64,000 bases of DNA from Aureimonas psammosilenae (GCF_009176975.1 NZ_WEZG01000001.1:496001-560000); one strand, 5' to 3'; shown: positions 51,468 through 60,521, counted from the first letter of the stretch. The notes: generated by a model from the letters alone, not told the origin. Numbers and translations: made by a program.

Positions 51468-51983
51468 ATGATGACGGTCCTGATCGAATGCGGCGAGGAT
51501 GCGGGGGCGCTGGCGGCAAGTCTCGCGACCCTCGTGCCGGGTGCGGTCGACGGCCTCGTGCGCGAAGTCGTGGTGCTGGATCGCGGGCTGGATGCTGGAA
51601 CCCGCAAGGTGGCTGACCACGCCGGATGCCGGATCGCGGAGGGCGAGCAACTTGCCCAGGTCGTCTTTGCTGCGAAGGGAGAATGGCTGCTTCTGATTGA
51701 GCCCGGTGCGCGTTTGGCGCCTGGATGGATCGAGGGTGTCGCCGCACATCTCGGCGATGTTCTGGCCGGTGCGTTGCCGAAGGCCGCGCGTTTCTCGGTA
51801 TCGCCGCATGACCGCCGGGGTCTCATGTCGCGGTTTCTACGGCGACGGAGCGTTCTGGCGGACGGGCTTCTTCTACCCAAAGCCGGGCTCGCGCCAAGGG
51901 CTTCGCAGGAGCTCGAGGATCTGGCGAAGGGGGTTGCCGCGCGTCGTCTCGAGGCGACCATCCGGCCGCGCCCGCGAACTTAA
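51468..51983 (+). CDS. Small glycosyltransferase family 2-like protein
   Basis: 171 aa, resembling the N-terminal half of family 2 glycosyltransferases: LATLVPGAVDGLVREVVVLD, then GTRKVADHAGCRI, and GEWLLLIEPGARLAPGWIEGV. The usual DxD metal-binding motif and the acceptor-side second half are missing: DRGLDAGTRK replaces D(G)GSTD. It is either a truncated, inactive relative or a non-catalytic regulator. Its stop overlaps the convergent moaB stop in a TTAA palindrome. Confidence 0.7.
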   Translation: MMTVLIECGEDAGALAASLATLVPGAVDGLVREVVVLDRGLDAGTRKVADHAGCRIAEGEQLAQVVFAAKGEWLLLIEPGARLAPGWIEGVAAHLGDVLAGALPKAARFSVSPHDRRGLMSRFLRRRSVLADGLLLPKAGLAPRASQELEDLAKGVAARRLEATIRPRPRT

Positions 51984-52522
51984 AGGGAACGGCCTTCGCG
52001 GCGCAGATGCTCGTCGAGGCGCGGCATGATTTCCACGAAGTTGCAGGGCTTGTGCCGGTAATCGAGCTGGTCCTTCAGGACAAGATCCCAGCCGTCGCGG
52101 CAGGCGCCCGGCGAGCCGGGAAGGGCGAAAACGAAAGTGGCGTTGACGACGCCCGCCGTCGCCCGCGACTGGATGGTGGAGGTGCCGATCTTGTCGAAGG
52201 ACAAGCGGTGGAAGATGACGGAAAAGCCGTCCATCCGCTTGTCGAAGATCGGCTCCAGCGCTTCCGGCGTGACGTCGCGCCCGGTGAAGCCGGTGCCGCC
52301 GGTGGTGATCACGACATCCACCGCCGGATCGCGCGACCATGCCAGCACCGTGTCGCGGATCGCCTCGATATCGTCCGGCACGATGCGGCGATCGGCGAGC
52401 CGATGACCGGCTTGGCTGAGGCGGTCAACGAGCGTGGTGCCGGAGCGGTCGTCCGCCATCTCGCGCGTGTCGGAAATCGTCAGAACGGCGAGCCCGAGCG
52501 GCACGAAGCTGCGCTCGCTCAT
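51980..52522 (-). CDS. moaB: Molybdenum cofactor biosynthesis protein (MoaB/MogA-like)
   Basis: 180 aa with the MoCF_biosynth fold: LGLAVLTISDTR near residue 10, DDRSGTTLVDRLSQAGH, and the molybdopterin-binding VVITTGGTGFTGRDVTPEAL at about 73-92, then GKSP-like ALPGSPGAC. It adenylates molybdopterin or is an accessory in that route. The start lies in a 4-nt overlap with ispE's stop. The rest of the moa pathway is not in the window. Confidence 0.93.
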   Translation of the reverse strand: MSERSFVPLGLAVLTISDTREMADDRSGTTLVDRLSQAGHRLADRRIVPDDIEAIRDTVLAWSRDPAVDVVITTGGTGFTGRDVTPEALEPIFDKRMDGFSVIFHRLSFDKIGTSTIQSRATAGVVNATFVFALPGSPGACRDGWDLVLKDQLDYRHKPCNFVEIMPRLDEHLRREGRSL

Positions 52523-53445
52523 GCCCGGCCTCCGCCGTTGCCGAGGCGCGTCGGCTCCACCCACCAATGCGGATGGGCTTGGCGGATCGCCGCCGCCGCC
52601 TTCGCCGCCGCCGCGTCGTCCGGGAAGACGGCGAAGACGGTCGCGCCGGAACCCGACATGCGCGACAAAAGCGCACCCGCCTCGATGAGCGCTCGGCGCG
52701 CTTCCCCGATAGCCGGGGCGATGGCCGTCGCCGCGTCTTCCATGTCGTTGCGCGTCGCCTGGAGTATGTCGAGGAGGATGCCGAGATCGGTGAGAGCGGG
52801 CAGGTCCGGCATCGGCGGGTTGTCGCGTCGCGACAGCCGCGAGAAGACGAGCGGCGTCGAAACGGGGACGCCCGGATTGACGAGAACAGCCGGCACAGCC
52901 GGAAAGGCCGGCAGAGGCTCCACCGTTTCGCCGATGCCCGACACGCGCGCGGCCCGCGCGGCCAAGCACATCGGCACGTCCGCGCCGAGTTCCAGCGAGG
53001 CTTCGGCGAAGGGCGCTTCGAGGCCTGGATAGGCATCGGCCAGCGCGCGAAGCAGCGCCGCGGCATCGGCCGACCCGCCGCCGATGCCGGCGGCAACGGG
53101 CAGGCGCTTGTCGAGCTTGAGCGCGAGCGGGGGGATCTCGTGGCCTTGCAGCCGCGCGACGCCCCGCGCCAGCGCCAGCGTCCGGGCGAGGATGTTGGGC
53201 GCGCCTTCGGCCAAGCTGTCACTCAACGCGGCCGCGAAGGGCCCCGTCATGTCGAGGCGGTCGGTGCCGGCTGGGGAAAGCTCGATCCTGTCGCCGATCC
53301 CGGCGAAGGCGACGAGGCTCGACAGCGTGTGGTAGCCGTCCGCGCGCCGCCCGGTGACGTGCAGCGCGAGGTTGATCTTGGCCGGCGCGAGGATCTCGAC
53401 GGGGGCGAGCCGCAGGACGGGCGGCTCGATCGTGTCGGATGCCAT
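52519..53445 (-). CDS. ispE: 4-diphosphocytidyl-2-C-methyl-D-erythritol kinase
   Basis: 308 aa, GHMP kinase. It phosphorylates CDP-ME in the MEP pathway of isoprenoid synthesis. Substrate Lys in LAPAKINLALHVTGRRADGYH (K23), GHMP glycine-rich loop LPVAAGIGGGSADAAALLRAL, and the C-terminal LSRMSGSGATVFAVF. The start at 53445 lies 2 nt after the TPR gene stop; a longer frame from 53991 runs through it. Polyprenyl diphosphate synthase, another isoprenoid gene, follows 2 kb upstream. Confidence 0.96.
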   Translation of the reverse strand: MASDTIEPPVLRLAPVEILAPAKINLALHVTGRRADGYHTLSSLVAFAGIGDRIELSPAGTDRLDMTGPFAAALSDSLAEGAPNILARTLALARGVARLQGHEIPPLALKLDKRLPVAAGIGGGSADAAALLRALADAYPGLEAPFAEASLELGADVPMCLAARAARVSGIGETVEPLPAFPAVPAVLVNPGVPVSTPLVFSRLSRRDNPPMPDLPALTDLGILLDILQATRNDMEDAATAIAPAIGEARRALIEAGALLSRMSGSGATVFAVFPDDAAAAKAAAAIRQAHPHWWVEPTRLGNGGGRA

Positions 53446-53447
53446 GC

Positions 53448-55316
53448 CTATTGCACGGCCGGCGGCTGCGCGCCCGCGGGCGCTTGCGGCGCGCTCGTAT
53501 CGGCCCGCGTTTCGGCCGGAGCGGGCTCGGCGCGCGCGGGCACGCCGTTCGGCGCTTCCGCCTTGCGGTTGTCGGTCGCCATGCCGTCCTTGATCTTCGC
53601 CTCGATCTTGGCGATCTCGGCGGCTTCGGGCTTCGGGTCGCCGACAAGAGCGCGCTGCCATTGGAAGCGCGCTTCGCGGGTGCGCCCGACCTGCCAATAG
53701 GCGTCGCCCAGATGGTCGTTGATGGTGGGATCGGAAGGGTTCAGCAGAACCGCGCGTTCCAACTGCTCCACCGCGTCGTCGAAGCGCGCGAGGCGGTAAT
53801 AGGCCCAGCCGAGCGAGTCCACGATATAGCCGTCGTTGGGTCGAAGATCGACGGCGGTCTTGATCATGCTCAACCCCTCGTCGAGGTTCATGTGCATGTC
53901 GACCCAGGAATAGCCGAGATAGTTCAAGACCTGCGGCTGGTTCGGGGACAGCTTCAGCGCCTTGCGGAAGTCGGCTTCCGCCTTCGGCCATTGCTTGGTG
54001 CGCTCGAAGGCGATGCCGCGCTGGTAGTACAGCGTCCAGCTTTCCTCCTTGGCCTTCACGGCGATGTCGACGGCCTTGTCGAGCGTCCTGGACATCTCGT
54101 CGTAGTTCTTGGCCGAGGACAGGATGTCGGCGAGCGCCATATAGGCCTGGAGATCGTCCGGGTAATCGGCGACGGCCTTCTCGAGATGCGCCTTGGCTTC
54201 ATCCTTCCGCTCGGCCGACCAGAGATCGAGGCCGGTTTGGAGATCGGCGGTGCGGCGCAGCGCCGAGGTCTGGGGCACGTCGCGATAATAGTTGATCGCC
54301 TCGTCGTAGCGGCTGGCGCGCTCGGCGATGCCGGCTAGCGCCACGAGAAGTTGCGGGTTGCGCTCGTCCAGCGCGCGGGCGAGCTGGAAGTAAAGGATCG
54401 CGACCTGCTGCCCTTCGCCGCGATTGATCGCCTGACCGAGGATATAAAGCGTTTCCGCCGCGCCTTCGCGCACCGATGACACGGGCGGGTCGATGGGAGC
54501 GCCCTTCTCGATCTGGTCTTTCAGGAAAACCAGCGGCTCGTAGTTCTCGGCCAGATCCAGGCCCTTACCGATGGCGCGCAGCGCTTCCTTCTTGCGGCCG
54601 GCACGCGCTTCGATGCGCGCCAGCGCCTCGGCCGCGCCCATGAAGGCGTCGGGCGAGGTCTGCGCGCTGCCGCGATCGTCCACGACCTTGGCCAGAAGCC
54701 GCTTCGCCGAATCCTGACGCCCGGCGAGGCTGGCGACGAGACCGGCCTGATAGTTGTTGAAGACGGGATACCAGCTTGCCTTCTTCAGTTCGCCGACGCG
54801 GTCCAGCGCCTCGTTGGTGCGGCCCGCGCCCTGGTCGGCCCAGGCGGAAAGGTGGCCGAGAAGAAGGGCATCGAGATCGCTCGGGTCGACGAGATCGAAC
54901 TCGCCGGTCGCCTCGCTCCACTTGCCGTCCCGAATGTCTTGGATGCCGAGCGCGATGCGCGCGACCTTGCCCGCTTCCGGGTCGTCGCGCAGCTTGGCGG
55001 CGAGCGCCACGCCGCGCTCGAACTTGCCGTCGGCGAGAAAGGCGAACATCGCGTCCTGCTGGAGAACCTGCGAGTTCGGATCGATGCGCAACGCATCCTC
55101 GTAATAGGCGGTCGCGGCGCGAAGATCACCGCCGAGCTGCGCGGCCTTTGCCGCGAGATACGCGCCCGACAGGGTCTGCGAGCCGAGATCGGCCGCGACG
55201 GAGGGCTCCGGCTTGGTGTCGCCGCCCGTTGGCGCCGCGAAAGCGAGCGTCGAAGCGGACAGCGTCGCCGCCAGCGCGAGGGCGAAGTGAATGCGGCACG
55301 TCGGCGTCTTCTGCAC
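53448..55316 (-). CDS. Exported TPR-repeat protein
   Basis: 622 aa from GTG at 55316: AAGAGGA lies 7 nt upstream, and this start gives a signal peptide QKTPTCRIHFALALAATLSA with cleavage near AFAAP. An earlier in-frame ATG (55421) would put the signal internally. About a dozen TPR units follow, for example AAYYEDALRIDPNSQVLQQD, AKAHLEKAVADYPDDLQAYM and ALKLSPNQPQVLNYLGYSWV. A Pro/Ala-rich tail ends the protein. It probably scaffolds envelope assembly. ispE begins 2 nt after its stop. Confidence 0.85.
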   Translation of the reverse strand: MQKTPTCRIHFALALAATLSASTLAFAAPTGGDTKPEPSVAADLGSQTLSGAYLAAKAAQLGGDLRAATAYYEDALRIDPNSQVLQQDAMFAFLADGKFERGVALAAKLRDDPEAGKVARIALGIQDIRDGKWSEATGEFDLVDPSDLDALLLGHLSAWADQGAGRTNEALDRVGELKKASWYPVFNNYQAGLVASLAGRQDSAKRLLAKVVDDRGSAQTSPDAFMGAAEALARIEARAGRKKEALRAIGKGLDLAENYEPLVFLKDQIEKGAPIDPPVSSVREGAAETLYILGQAINRGEGQQVAILYFQLARALDERNPQLLVALAGIAERASRYDEAINYYRDVPQTSALRRTADLQTGLDLWSAERKDEAKAHLEKAVADYPDDLQAYMALADILSSAKNYDEMSRTLDKAVDIAVKAKEESWTLYYQRGIAFERTKQWPKAEADFRKALKLSPNQPQVLNYLGYSWVDMHMNLDEGLSMIKTAVDLRPNDGYIVDSLGWAYYRLARFDDAVEQLERAVLLNPSDPTINDHLGDAYWQVGRTREARFQWQRALVGDPKPEAAEIAKIEAKIKDGMATDNRKAEAPNGVPARAEPAPAETRADTSAPQAPAGAQPPAVQ

Positions 55317-55493
55317 GCAGCTATCCTCTTGGCAAGAAACCCGCCCGGTCATCCGGCTCCGGTCGCACCGGCCCGCATCCTCGTTTCGGCGGCGGGCGGC
55401 ATTGAAACCGAGCCCTGACACTTCCGCTTGGCGACATTGCGGCCGGGTGCGGAACAGGTTCGTGATTGAATCTGAAGGACTTCGGTCCGTCCG

Positions 55494-56507
55494 TCAATTG
55501 ATCCGGTCGATGCAGAAATCGACCACATCGAGAAGCGATTCGCGCGCTTCCGAACGTGGCAGGGAAGCGGCGGCGGCATAGGCGGTTTCGCCATAGCTGC
55601 GCGCCCGCGTCACCGTCGCTTCCAGCGCGCCGTGCCGGTCGAGAAGCCGGCGTGCCTCGGCAAGAGCGTCGTCGTCGTTGCCGTTTTCTTCCAGCGCCCG
55701 ACGCCAGAAGGCGCGCTCGGGCTCGCTCCCACGCTCATGCGCGATGATGACCGGCAGGGTGATCTTGCCTTCCCGGAAGTCGTCGCCGGTGTTCTTGCCG
55801 AGATCCTTGGCCGAGCCGCGATAATCCAGAACGTCGTCCACGAGCTGGAAGGCGCGGCCGAGATTGAGCCCGTAGGAGCGCATGGCCTCGCGCGTCTCAG
55901 ACGGCGAGCCCGCCAGCACCGGCCCGACCTCGCTCGCGGCCGAAAACAAAGCGGCGGTCTTGGCCTCGATCACGGCGAGGTAGTCGCTTTCCGTGGTGGT
56001 CAGCTTCTTGGCTGCGGAAAGCTGCCAGACCTCGCCTTCGGCGATCACGGCGGATGCGCGCGACAGGATGTCGAGGGCGGTCAGCGAGCCGACCTCCACC
56101 ATGGTCTTGAAGGCTTGGCCGAGCAGGAAGTCGCCGACGAGAACGCTCGCCTGGTTGCCCCAGATCGTGCGGGCCGTCTTCTTGCCGCGCCGCATGTCGC
56201 TTTCATCCACCACGTCGTCGTGGAGCAGCGTCGCGGTATGCATGAACTCGACGCTGGCCGCGAGCTTCACGTGGCCGTCGCCCTTGTAGCCGCAGGCGAT
56301 CGCCGAGGCGATGGTCAGCATCGGGCGCAGGCGCTTGCCGCCGGACGAGATCAGATGCTTGGCGATTTCGGGGATGAGCTCGACATTCGAGCCCGCCATG
56401 GCGAGGATCATGCCGTTGACCTCCTCCATGTCGGCGCGCGTCAAGGCGACGATCGCATCGATCGATGCCGCCTGCCGGCTTTCCCTTGCGGGGCTGGCTG
56501 AACTCAA
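55494..56507 (-). CDS. Polyprenyl diphosphate synthase
   Basis: 337 aa from TTG at 56507 (AAGGAG lies 7 nt upstream; an ATG at 56546 has no site). Long-chain trans-prenyltransferase, probably octaprenyl/decaprenyl (IspB or DdsA-like): GGKRLRPML, first aspartate-rich motif LLHDDVVDESDMRRG (about D97-D101), GEVWQL, second motif QLVDDVLDYRG. It makes the ubiquinone side chain. The positions before the first DD motif are small residues, as in long-chain enzymes. It is divergent from the DUF2007 gene across 256 nt. Confidence 0.93.
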   Translation of the reverse strand: MSSASPARESRQAASIDAIVALTRADMEEVNGMILAMAGSNVELIPEIAKHLISSGGKRLRPMLTIASAIACGYKGDGHVKLAASVEFMHTATLLHDDVVDESDMRRGKKTARTIWGNQASVLVGDFLLGQAFKTMVEVGSLTALDILSRASAVIAEGEVWQLSAAKKLTTTESDYLAVIEAKTAALFSAASEVGPVLAGSPSETREAMRSYGLNLGRAFQLVDDVLDYRGSAKDLGKNTGDDFREGKITLPVIIAHERGSEPERAFWRRALEENGNDDDALAEARRLLDRHGALEATVTRARSYGETAYAAAASLPRSEARESLLDVVDFCIDRIN

Positions 56508-56763
56508 GAGAGCGCTCCTTTGATCCCGAGCCTGGAGGGCCGCCAAGCCTCATCTTCGGCGCGTGATGCGAGCACTAATCGGCTGCGGGCTCAGCGACAA
56601 GCTCTCTAGATAAAACGAAAGGCGAGAAGGGAAAGGCGAAGGCGGTGACGCAGCATCGGTGTGGCGCTCCTTCAACAAGAACGCCAGTCGAGGAAAGTGC
56701 TCGGAGTTTGCCATCCGACCGGCTATGAGCAAAGGTCTGGAAACCGGACTCCAAGCTTTCCCC

Positions 56764-56982
56764 ATGCGCGAACTGATGCGTTCCAACGATCCGGTTCTCC
56801 TTTCCTTCGTGGATGCGCTTCTGCGGGATGCGGGGATCGAGCATTTCGTCGCGGACACGCATATGAGCATTCTCGACGGCTCCATCGGCGTTCTTCCGCG
56901 GCGCATCTTGGTGGACGGAGAGCGGATCGAGCAGGCCCGCCGTCTCCTGCGCGACGCCGAGCTCGGCCATGAGTTGTCCTGA
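56764..56982 (+). CDS. DUF2007 domain protein
   Basis: 72 aa, the complete DUF2007 family length: RELMRSNDPVLLSFVDALLR then DAGIEHFVADTHMSILDGSIG and PRRILVDGERIEQARRLL. Members resemble PII-like signalling proteins with no known role. The start at 56764 gives the family N-terminus; an open frame from 56659 adds about 35 residues without support. Its 3' end overlaps the methyltransferase by 14 nt, so the two are probably coupled. Confidence 0.85.
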   Translation: MRELMRSNDPVLLSFVDALLRDAGIEHFVADTHMSILDGSIGVLPRRILVDGERIEQARRLLRDAELGHELS

Positions 56983-57751
56983 AACCAGCCTCGACTCGTT
57001 TCACGCCGGCGCCTTCCATCTCGTCCAACCCAAAGGCTGGGGCTACCGTGCGGGCCTGGACGCGCTGCTTCTCGCGGCGAGCATCCCGCCCGATATGGGG
57101 GGAAGGGCAGTCGATCTCGGCGCGGGCGCGGGCGCGGCGGGCTTTGCCCTCGCGAGCCGCCGATCCGCGTCCCATGTGCTTCTGGTTGAGCGCGATCCCG
57201 CCATGGCCGATCTCGCGCGACGCTCGGCCGCGCTTGCCCTCAACGAAGCCCTCGCGGACCGGCTGGGCGTGGCGGAGATCGACGTCCTGTCGCCCCGTTC
57301 GGCGCGCGAGGCGGCAGGGCTCGGGGAGGGTGCCTTCTCGCTCGTTGTTTCCAACCCGCCCTTTCATCCGGCCGGCGGTCGCACATCGCCCGATCCGCGC
57401 CGTCATGCCGCGCTTTCCATGCCGGAGCCGGACTTTCTTCCGCGCTGGATCGCGGTGGCCGCGTCGCTTCTCCAGCGGAACGGCGTTTTCGCCATGATCG
57501 CCCGGCCCGACAATCTCGGCGACATCCTCGCCGGTGCTCGGAACCGCCTCGGCGACCTGCGGATCGCGCCGGTGCATCCGGTGGAAGGCCGCCCGGCCAA
57601 GCGCATCCTGGTGCACGGCCGGAAGGGCTCGCGCGCTCCGTTGTCCCTCCTGCCGCCCGTCGTCCTGCGCGATGCGCAATCGCACCCTTTGCCCCTGGAA
57701 GCGGAGATCGGCGCCGGCACCGCGACGATCGATCTCGGGCTCTTGTCATAG
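56969..57751 (+). CDS. TrmN6-like class I SAM methyltransferase
   Basis: 260 aa. SAM-binding motif I VDLGAGAGAAGFAL (48-61), adenosine-contacting LLVERDP, and NPPF (129-132), the N6-adenine methyltransferase signature. N-terminal HLVQPKGWGYRAGLDALLLAA matches the tRNA1(Val) adenine-37 methyltransferase family (YfiC/TrmN6). It probably methylates a tRNA adenine. It overlaps DUF2007 by 14 nt and is followed 72 nt later by the S49 peptidase. Confidence 0.92.
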   Translation: MSCPETSLDSFHAGAFHLVQPKGWGYRAGLDALLLAASIPPDMGGRAVDLGAGAGAAGFALASRRSASHVLLVERDPAMADLARRSAALALNEALADRLGVAEIDVLSPRSAREAAGLGEGAFSLVVSNPPFHPAGGRTSPDPRRHAALSMPEPDFLPRWIAVAASLLQRNGVFAMIARPDNLGDILAGARNRLGDLRIAPVHPVEGRPAKRILVHGRKGSRAPLSLLPPVVLRDAQSHPLPLEAEIGAGTATIDLGLLS

Positions 57752-57823
57752 AGCGAATTGGCGTCGGCCCGTGTCACCCCTATCTACGAGGCCTTGAACC
57801 CTTCCGACGAAAGACGAAACCGC

Positions 57824-58699
57824 GTGGCGTTCTCCCTCCGACCCTTCATTCCCAAACGTTTCCGCAAGGAGGGCGTCGCGGTGCCGGTGGTGCGCCTGCA
57901 AGGGGCAATCATGCCGCAATCCGGCCCCTTCCGGCCGACCCTGTCGCTCAGCGGCGTCGCGGGCGTTCTCGACAAGGCCTTCGCGGTGAAGGACGCGCCG
58001 GCCGTCGCGGTGGTCATCAACTCGCCCGGCGGCTCGCCGGTGCAGTCGCGCCTGATCTACAAGCGCATCCGCGATCTGGCGGCCGAGAAGAAGAAGGAGG
58101 TGCTCGTTTTCGTGGAGGATGTCGCGGCGTCCGGCGGCTACATGATCGCCTGCGCGGGCGACGAGATCGTGGTCGACCCGTCCTCCATCGTCGGCTCCAT
58201 CGGCGTCGTGTCCGGCGGCTTCGGCTTCGTGGACGCGATTGGTAAGCTCGGCATCGAGCGGCGCGTCCACACGTCCGGCCAGAACAAGGCGGTGCTCGAT
58301 CCGTTCCGGCCCGAGCGCCCGGAGGATGTGGCGCACCTTCTGGAACTCCAGCGCGGCGTCCACGAGACCTTCATCGCCCTCGTGAAGGCGCGGCGCGGGG
58401 CGCGGCTGGCGGATCATCCCGATCTCTTTTCCGGCCTGTTCTGGTCCGGCGAGCGGGGCGTTGAACTCGGTCTCGTGGACCGGGTCGGCGACTTGCGATC
58501 CGTTCTCATCGAGCGCTACGGCGAAAAGGTGCGCCCGCAGTTGATTCAGGCCAATCGCGGGCTTCTCGGCCGCAAGCCCGTATCGGGAACCCTTGTCGGG
58601 GCGCAGTCGTTCGATCCCGCACGTCTGGCGGCGGGCTTGAGCGAGGGCTTGGCCGCTACGCTCGAGGAGCGCGCGCTGTGGATGCGCTACGGGCTGTGA
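57824..58699 (+). CDS. S49 family serine peptidase
   Basis: 291 aa from a GTG at 57824, which gives the usual N-terminus AFSLRPFIPKRFRKEGVAVP. Catalytic Ser in VEDVAASGGYMIACAGDEIV (about residue 107) and the general-base Lys near VHTSGQNKAVLDPF (about 156), as in SppA/SohB-type proteases. It has no obvious membrane helix. These enzymes cut signal peptides or membrane-associated proteins. An in-frame TTG at 57758 would add 22 unconserved residues. Confidence 0.92.
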   Translation: MAFSLRPFIPKRFRKEGVAVPVVRLQGAIMPQSGPFRPTLSLSGVAGVLDKAFAVKDAPAVAVVINSPGGSPVQSRLIYKRIRDLAAEKKKEVLVFVEDVAASGGYMIACAGDEIVVDPSSIVGSIGVVSGGFGFVDAIGKLGIERRVHTSGQNKAVLDPFRPERPEDVAHLLELQRGVHETFIALVKARRGARLADHPDLFSGLFWSGERGVELGLVDRVGDLRSVLIERYGEKVRPQLIQANRGLLGRKPVSGTLVGAQSFDPARLAAGLSEGLAATLEERALWMRYGL

Positions 58700-58788
58700 A
58701 ACCATGCCGGCGACCCTTGTCGGTGGTCGCTTTACGGCCGTGCGAGGGGAGCGCATAATCGGTGACGTCGTTCGAGGTGATCGATCTC

Positions 58789-58971
58789 ATGCCGCAACTT
58801 CTTCTTTTCGGTCTCGTCGGCGCGGCGGCTTGGCTCGGCTTCAAGCAGTTGAAGTCGGAAGCCGACCGCACCGCCGAGCGCACCAAGCGCGCCGAGATGG
58901 AAGCGCGCAACCGCAGCCACGGAACGCTCGTGCGCGGCGACGATGGCGTTTACCGGCTGAAGAAGGACTGA
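58789..58971 (+). CDS. Small conserved membrane protein (60 aa)
   Basis: 60 aa: membrane helix at about 3-17 (QLLLFGLVGAAAWLGFKQL) followed by a charged helix (ADRTAERTKRAEMEARNRS) and the conserved-looking end GTLVRGDDGVYRLKKD. I recall similar proteins between an S49 peptidase gene and glyQ in Rhizobiales. The start follows GAGGTGAT; GTG at 58762 is an alternative. Its stop codon TGA shares its last base with the first base of the MITE-like element. Confidence 0.78.
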   Translation: MPQLLLFGLVGAAAWLGFKQLKSEADRTAERTKRAEMEARNRSHGTLVRGDDGVYRLKKD

Positions 58972-59169
58972 GAGTGCCCAACGAAACCTCAGGGCTGAGG
59001 ATGGCCGAGAAGTTTTCGCCGCTCCGCTAGGCGCCAAACGCAGTCGATGCCGGCGGCATCGGCGAGGATTGGCAACGGTCCATGCGGACGGGGCGAGACA
59101 AGCGGCTCGCCCCTTCGGACGGCGGAAAAATCCGGCCAGCCGACCCCGGGAGGTTTCGTTGGGCACTCT
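58971..59169. mobile_element. MITE-like element with perfect 20-bp terminal inverted repeats
   Basis: The left end (58971-58990, starting AGAGTGCCCAACG) and right end (59150-59169) are exact reverse complements over 20 bp, separated by 159 nt. The dyad continues imperfectly inward (58999-59026 against 59116-59141), and the centre holds two further hairpins (59045-59061 and 59090-59113). There is no open frame long enough for a transposase. No target-site duplication is visible, so mobility is inferred from shape only. Confidence 0.6.
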
Positions 59170-59238
59170 AATAGCTCTCCTTGACTGGCCGCGCCTTGGC
59201 ATGGCAACCGGCCTGCGATGATCGAGGAAAGCCGTCCG

Positions 59239-60183
59239 ATGTCCGATAACCAGGCCTCCATGCGTCCGGAGCGATCCTTCCAGGGGCTTATCCTGACGCT
59301 GCACCGCTATTGGGCGGAGCACGGCTGCGTTATTCTTCAGCCCTACGACATGGAGGTCGGCGCCGGAACGTTCCATCCGGCAACGACGCTGCGCGCGCTG
59401 GGGCCGAAGCCCTGGAAGGCGGCCTATGTCCAACCCTCCCGCCGCCCGAAGGATGGGCGCTACGGCGAGAACCCCAACCGTCTCCAGCATTATTACCAAT
59501 ATCAGGTGATCCTGAAGCCCAACCCGCCGAACCTGCAGGAACTCTATCTCGGCTCCCTGAAGGCGATCGGCATCGACATGATGCTTCATGACGTGCGCTT
59601 CGTGGAGGATGATTGGGAATCGCCGACGCTCGGCGCCTGGGGGCTCGGCTGGGAATGCTGGTGCGACGGCATGGAAGTGTCGCAGTTTACCTATTTCCAG
59701 CAGGTCTGCGGCATCGAATGCGCGCCGGTCGCGGGTGAACTGACCTACGGCCTCGAACGCCTCGCCATGTACGTTCAGAACGTCGACAGCGTCTACGACC
59801 TGAACTTCAACGGCGGGGAAGGCGAGGACAAAGTCACCTATGGCGATGTCTTCCTCCAGGCCGAGCAGGAATATTCGCGCTACAACTTCGAGCACGCCGA
59901 CACGGCCGTTCTCCTGCGCCATTTCGACGAGGCGGAGGCCGAGTGTCTGGCTCTTCTGAAGGCGGGCGCGGCGGGTACGGAAGGCAATCGCGGCCTGCAC
60001 CTGATGGCGCAGCCGGCCTATGACCAGGCGATCAAGGCGAGCCACGTGTTCAACCTTCTCGACGCGCGCGGCGTGATCTCGGTGACGGAGCGCCAAAGCT
60101 ACATCTTCCGCGTGCGGACATTGGCCAAAGCCTGCGGCGAGGCGTTTCTCCAGACGGAAGCGGGCGGCAAGGCGGCGGCCTGA
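59239..60183 (+). CDS. glyQ: Glycyl-tRNA synthetase alpha subunit
   Basis: 314 aa. Class II catalytic subunit of the alpha2beta2 enzyme: [20 protein letters not shown], motif 2 [39 protein letters not shown] and [14 protein letters not shown] are unmistakable. GAGGAAAG lies 10 nt before the ATG at 59239; an earlier in-frame ATG at 59218 has no ribosome site. It follows the MITE-like element, 69 nt downstream of its right end. The beta subunit gene is not next to it but 2.7 kb downstream. Confidence 0.97.
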   Translation: MSDNQASMRPERSFQGLILTLHRYWAEHGCVILQPYDMEVGAGTFHPATTLRALGPKPWKAAYVQPSRRPKDGRYGENPNRLQHYYQYQVILKPNPPNLQELYLGSLKAIGIDMMLHDVRFVEDDWESPTLGAWGLGWECWCDGMEVSQFTYFQQVCGIECAPVAGELTYGLERLAMYVQNVDSVYDLNFNGGEGEDKVTYGDVFLQAEQEYSRYNFEHADTAVLLRHFDEAEAECLALLKAGAAGTEGNRGLHLMAQPAYDQAIKASHVFNLLDARGVISVTERQSYIFRVRTLAKACGEAFLQTEAGGKAAA

Positions 60184-60188
60184 TCGGC

Positions 60189-60521
60189 TTAGCGCAGCTC
60201 GACGATGCGGTCCTTTGCTTCGACCGCAGCCTCGATCTGGGGCAGGACCTTGGCGAAGGACTGCCAGAGGGCTGCGTTTGTGACGTTGCCCCAGCGCACC
60301 CAGACGATGGAAATCGGCGGCGGATCGACCTTCGAGAAGGCCAGGAAGTCGATATCCTTCGAGATGAGAGTCGCGCCAATAGCGCAGGCGTGTTGCCAGA
60401 CGGCTCGATCGGACGCGGCACCCATCCCGATACGATGGACATGATGAGCCTCGTGCCCGGCTTCCGTCAGTCGATCCGCAAGGGCAGGCGGCAATTGCGC
60501 GTCGATGAGAAACCGGCCCAT
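60189..60521 (-). CDS. DUF5615 PIN-like protein, probable toxin
   Basis: 110 aa. N-terminal FLIDAQLPPALADRLTEAGH has the PIN-like acidic start (D8), followed by HHVHRIGMG, ATLISKDIDFLAFS (Asp pair) and IVWVRWGN, the DUF5615 (Mut7-C-like) signature. These proteins are predicted RNases that pair with DUF433 antitoxins. Its start overlaps the DUF433 stop by one base (TGATG), so the two are translationally coupled. Strand is opposite to glyQ; stops are 6 nt apart. Confidence 0.85.
   Translation of the reverse strand: MGRFLIDAQLPPALADRLTEAGHEAHHVHRIGMGAASDRAVWQHACAIGATLISKDIDFLAFSKVDPPPISIVWVRWGNVTNAALWQSFAKVLPQIEAAVEAKDRIVELR

Noticed and set aside
58971-59238. T-box or glycine riboswitch ahead of glyQ
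   Set aside because: I see no T-box AGGGTGGNACCGCG-like sequence or glycine-riboswitch core; T-boxes are not expected in alphaproteobacteria. The symmetric 20-bp ends fit an inverted-repeat element better.
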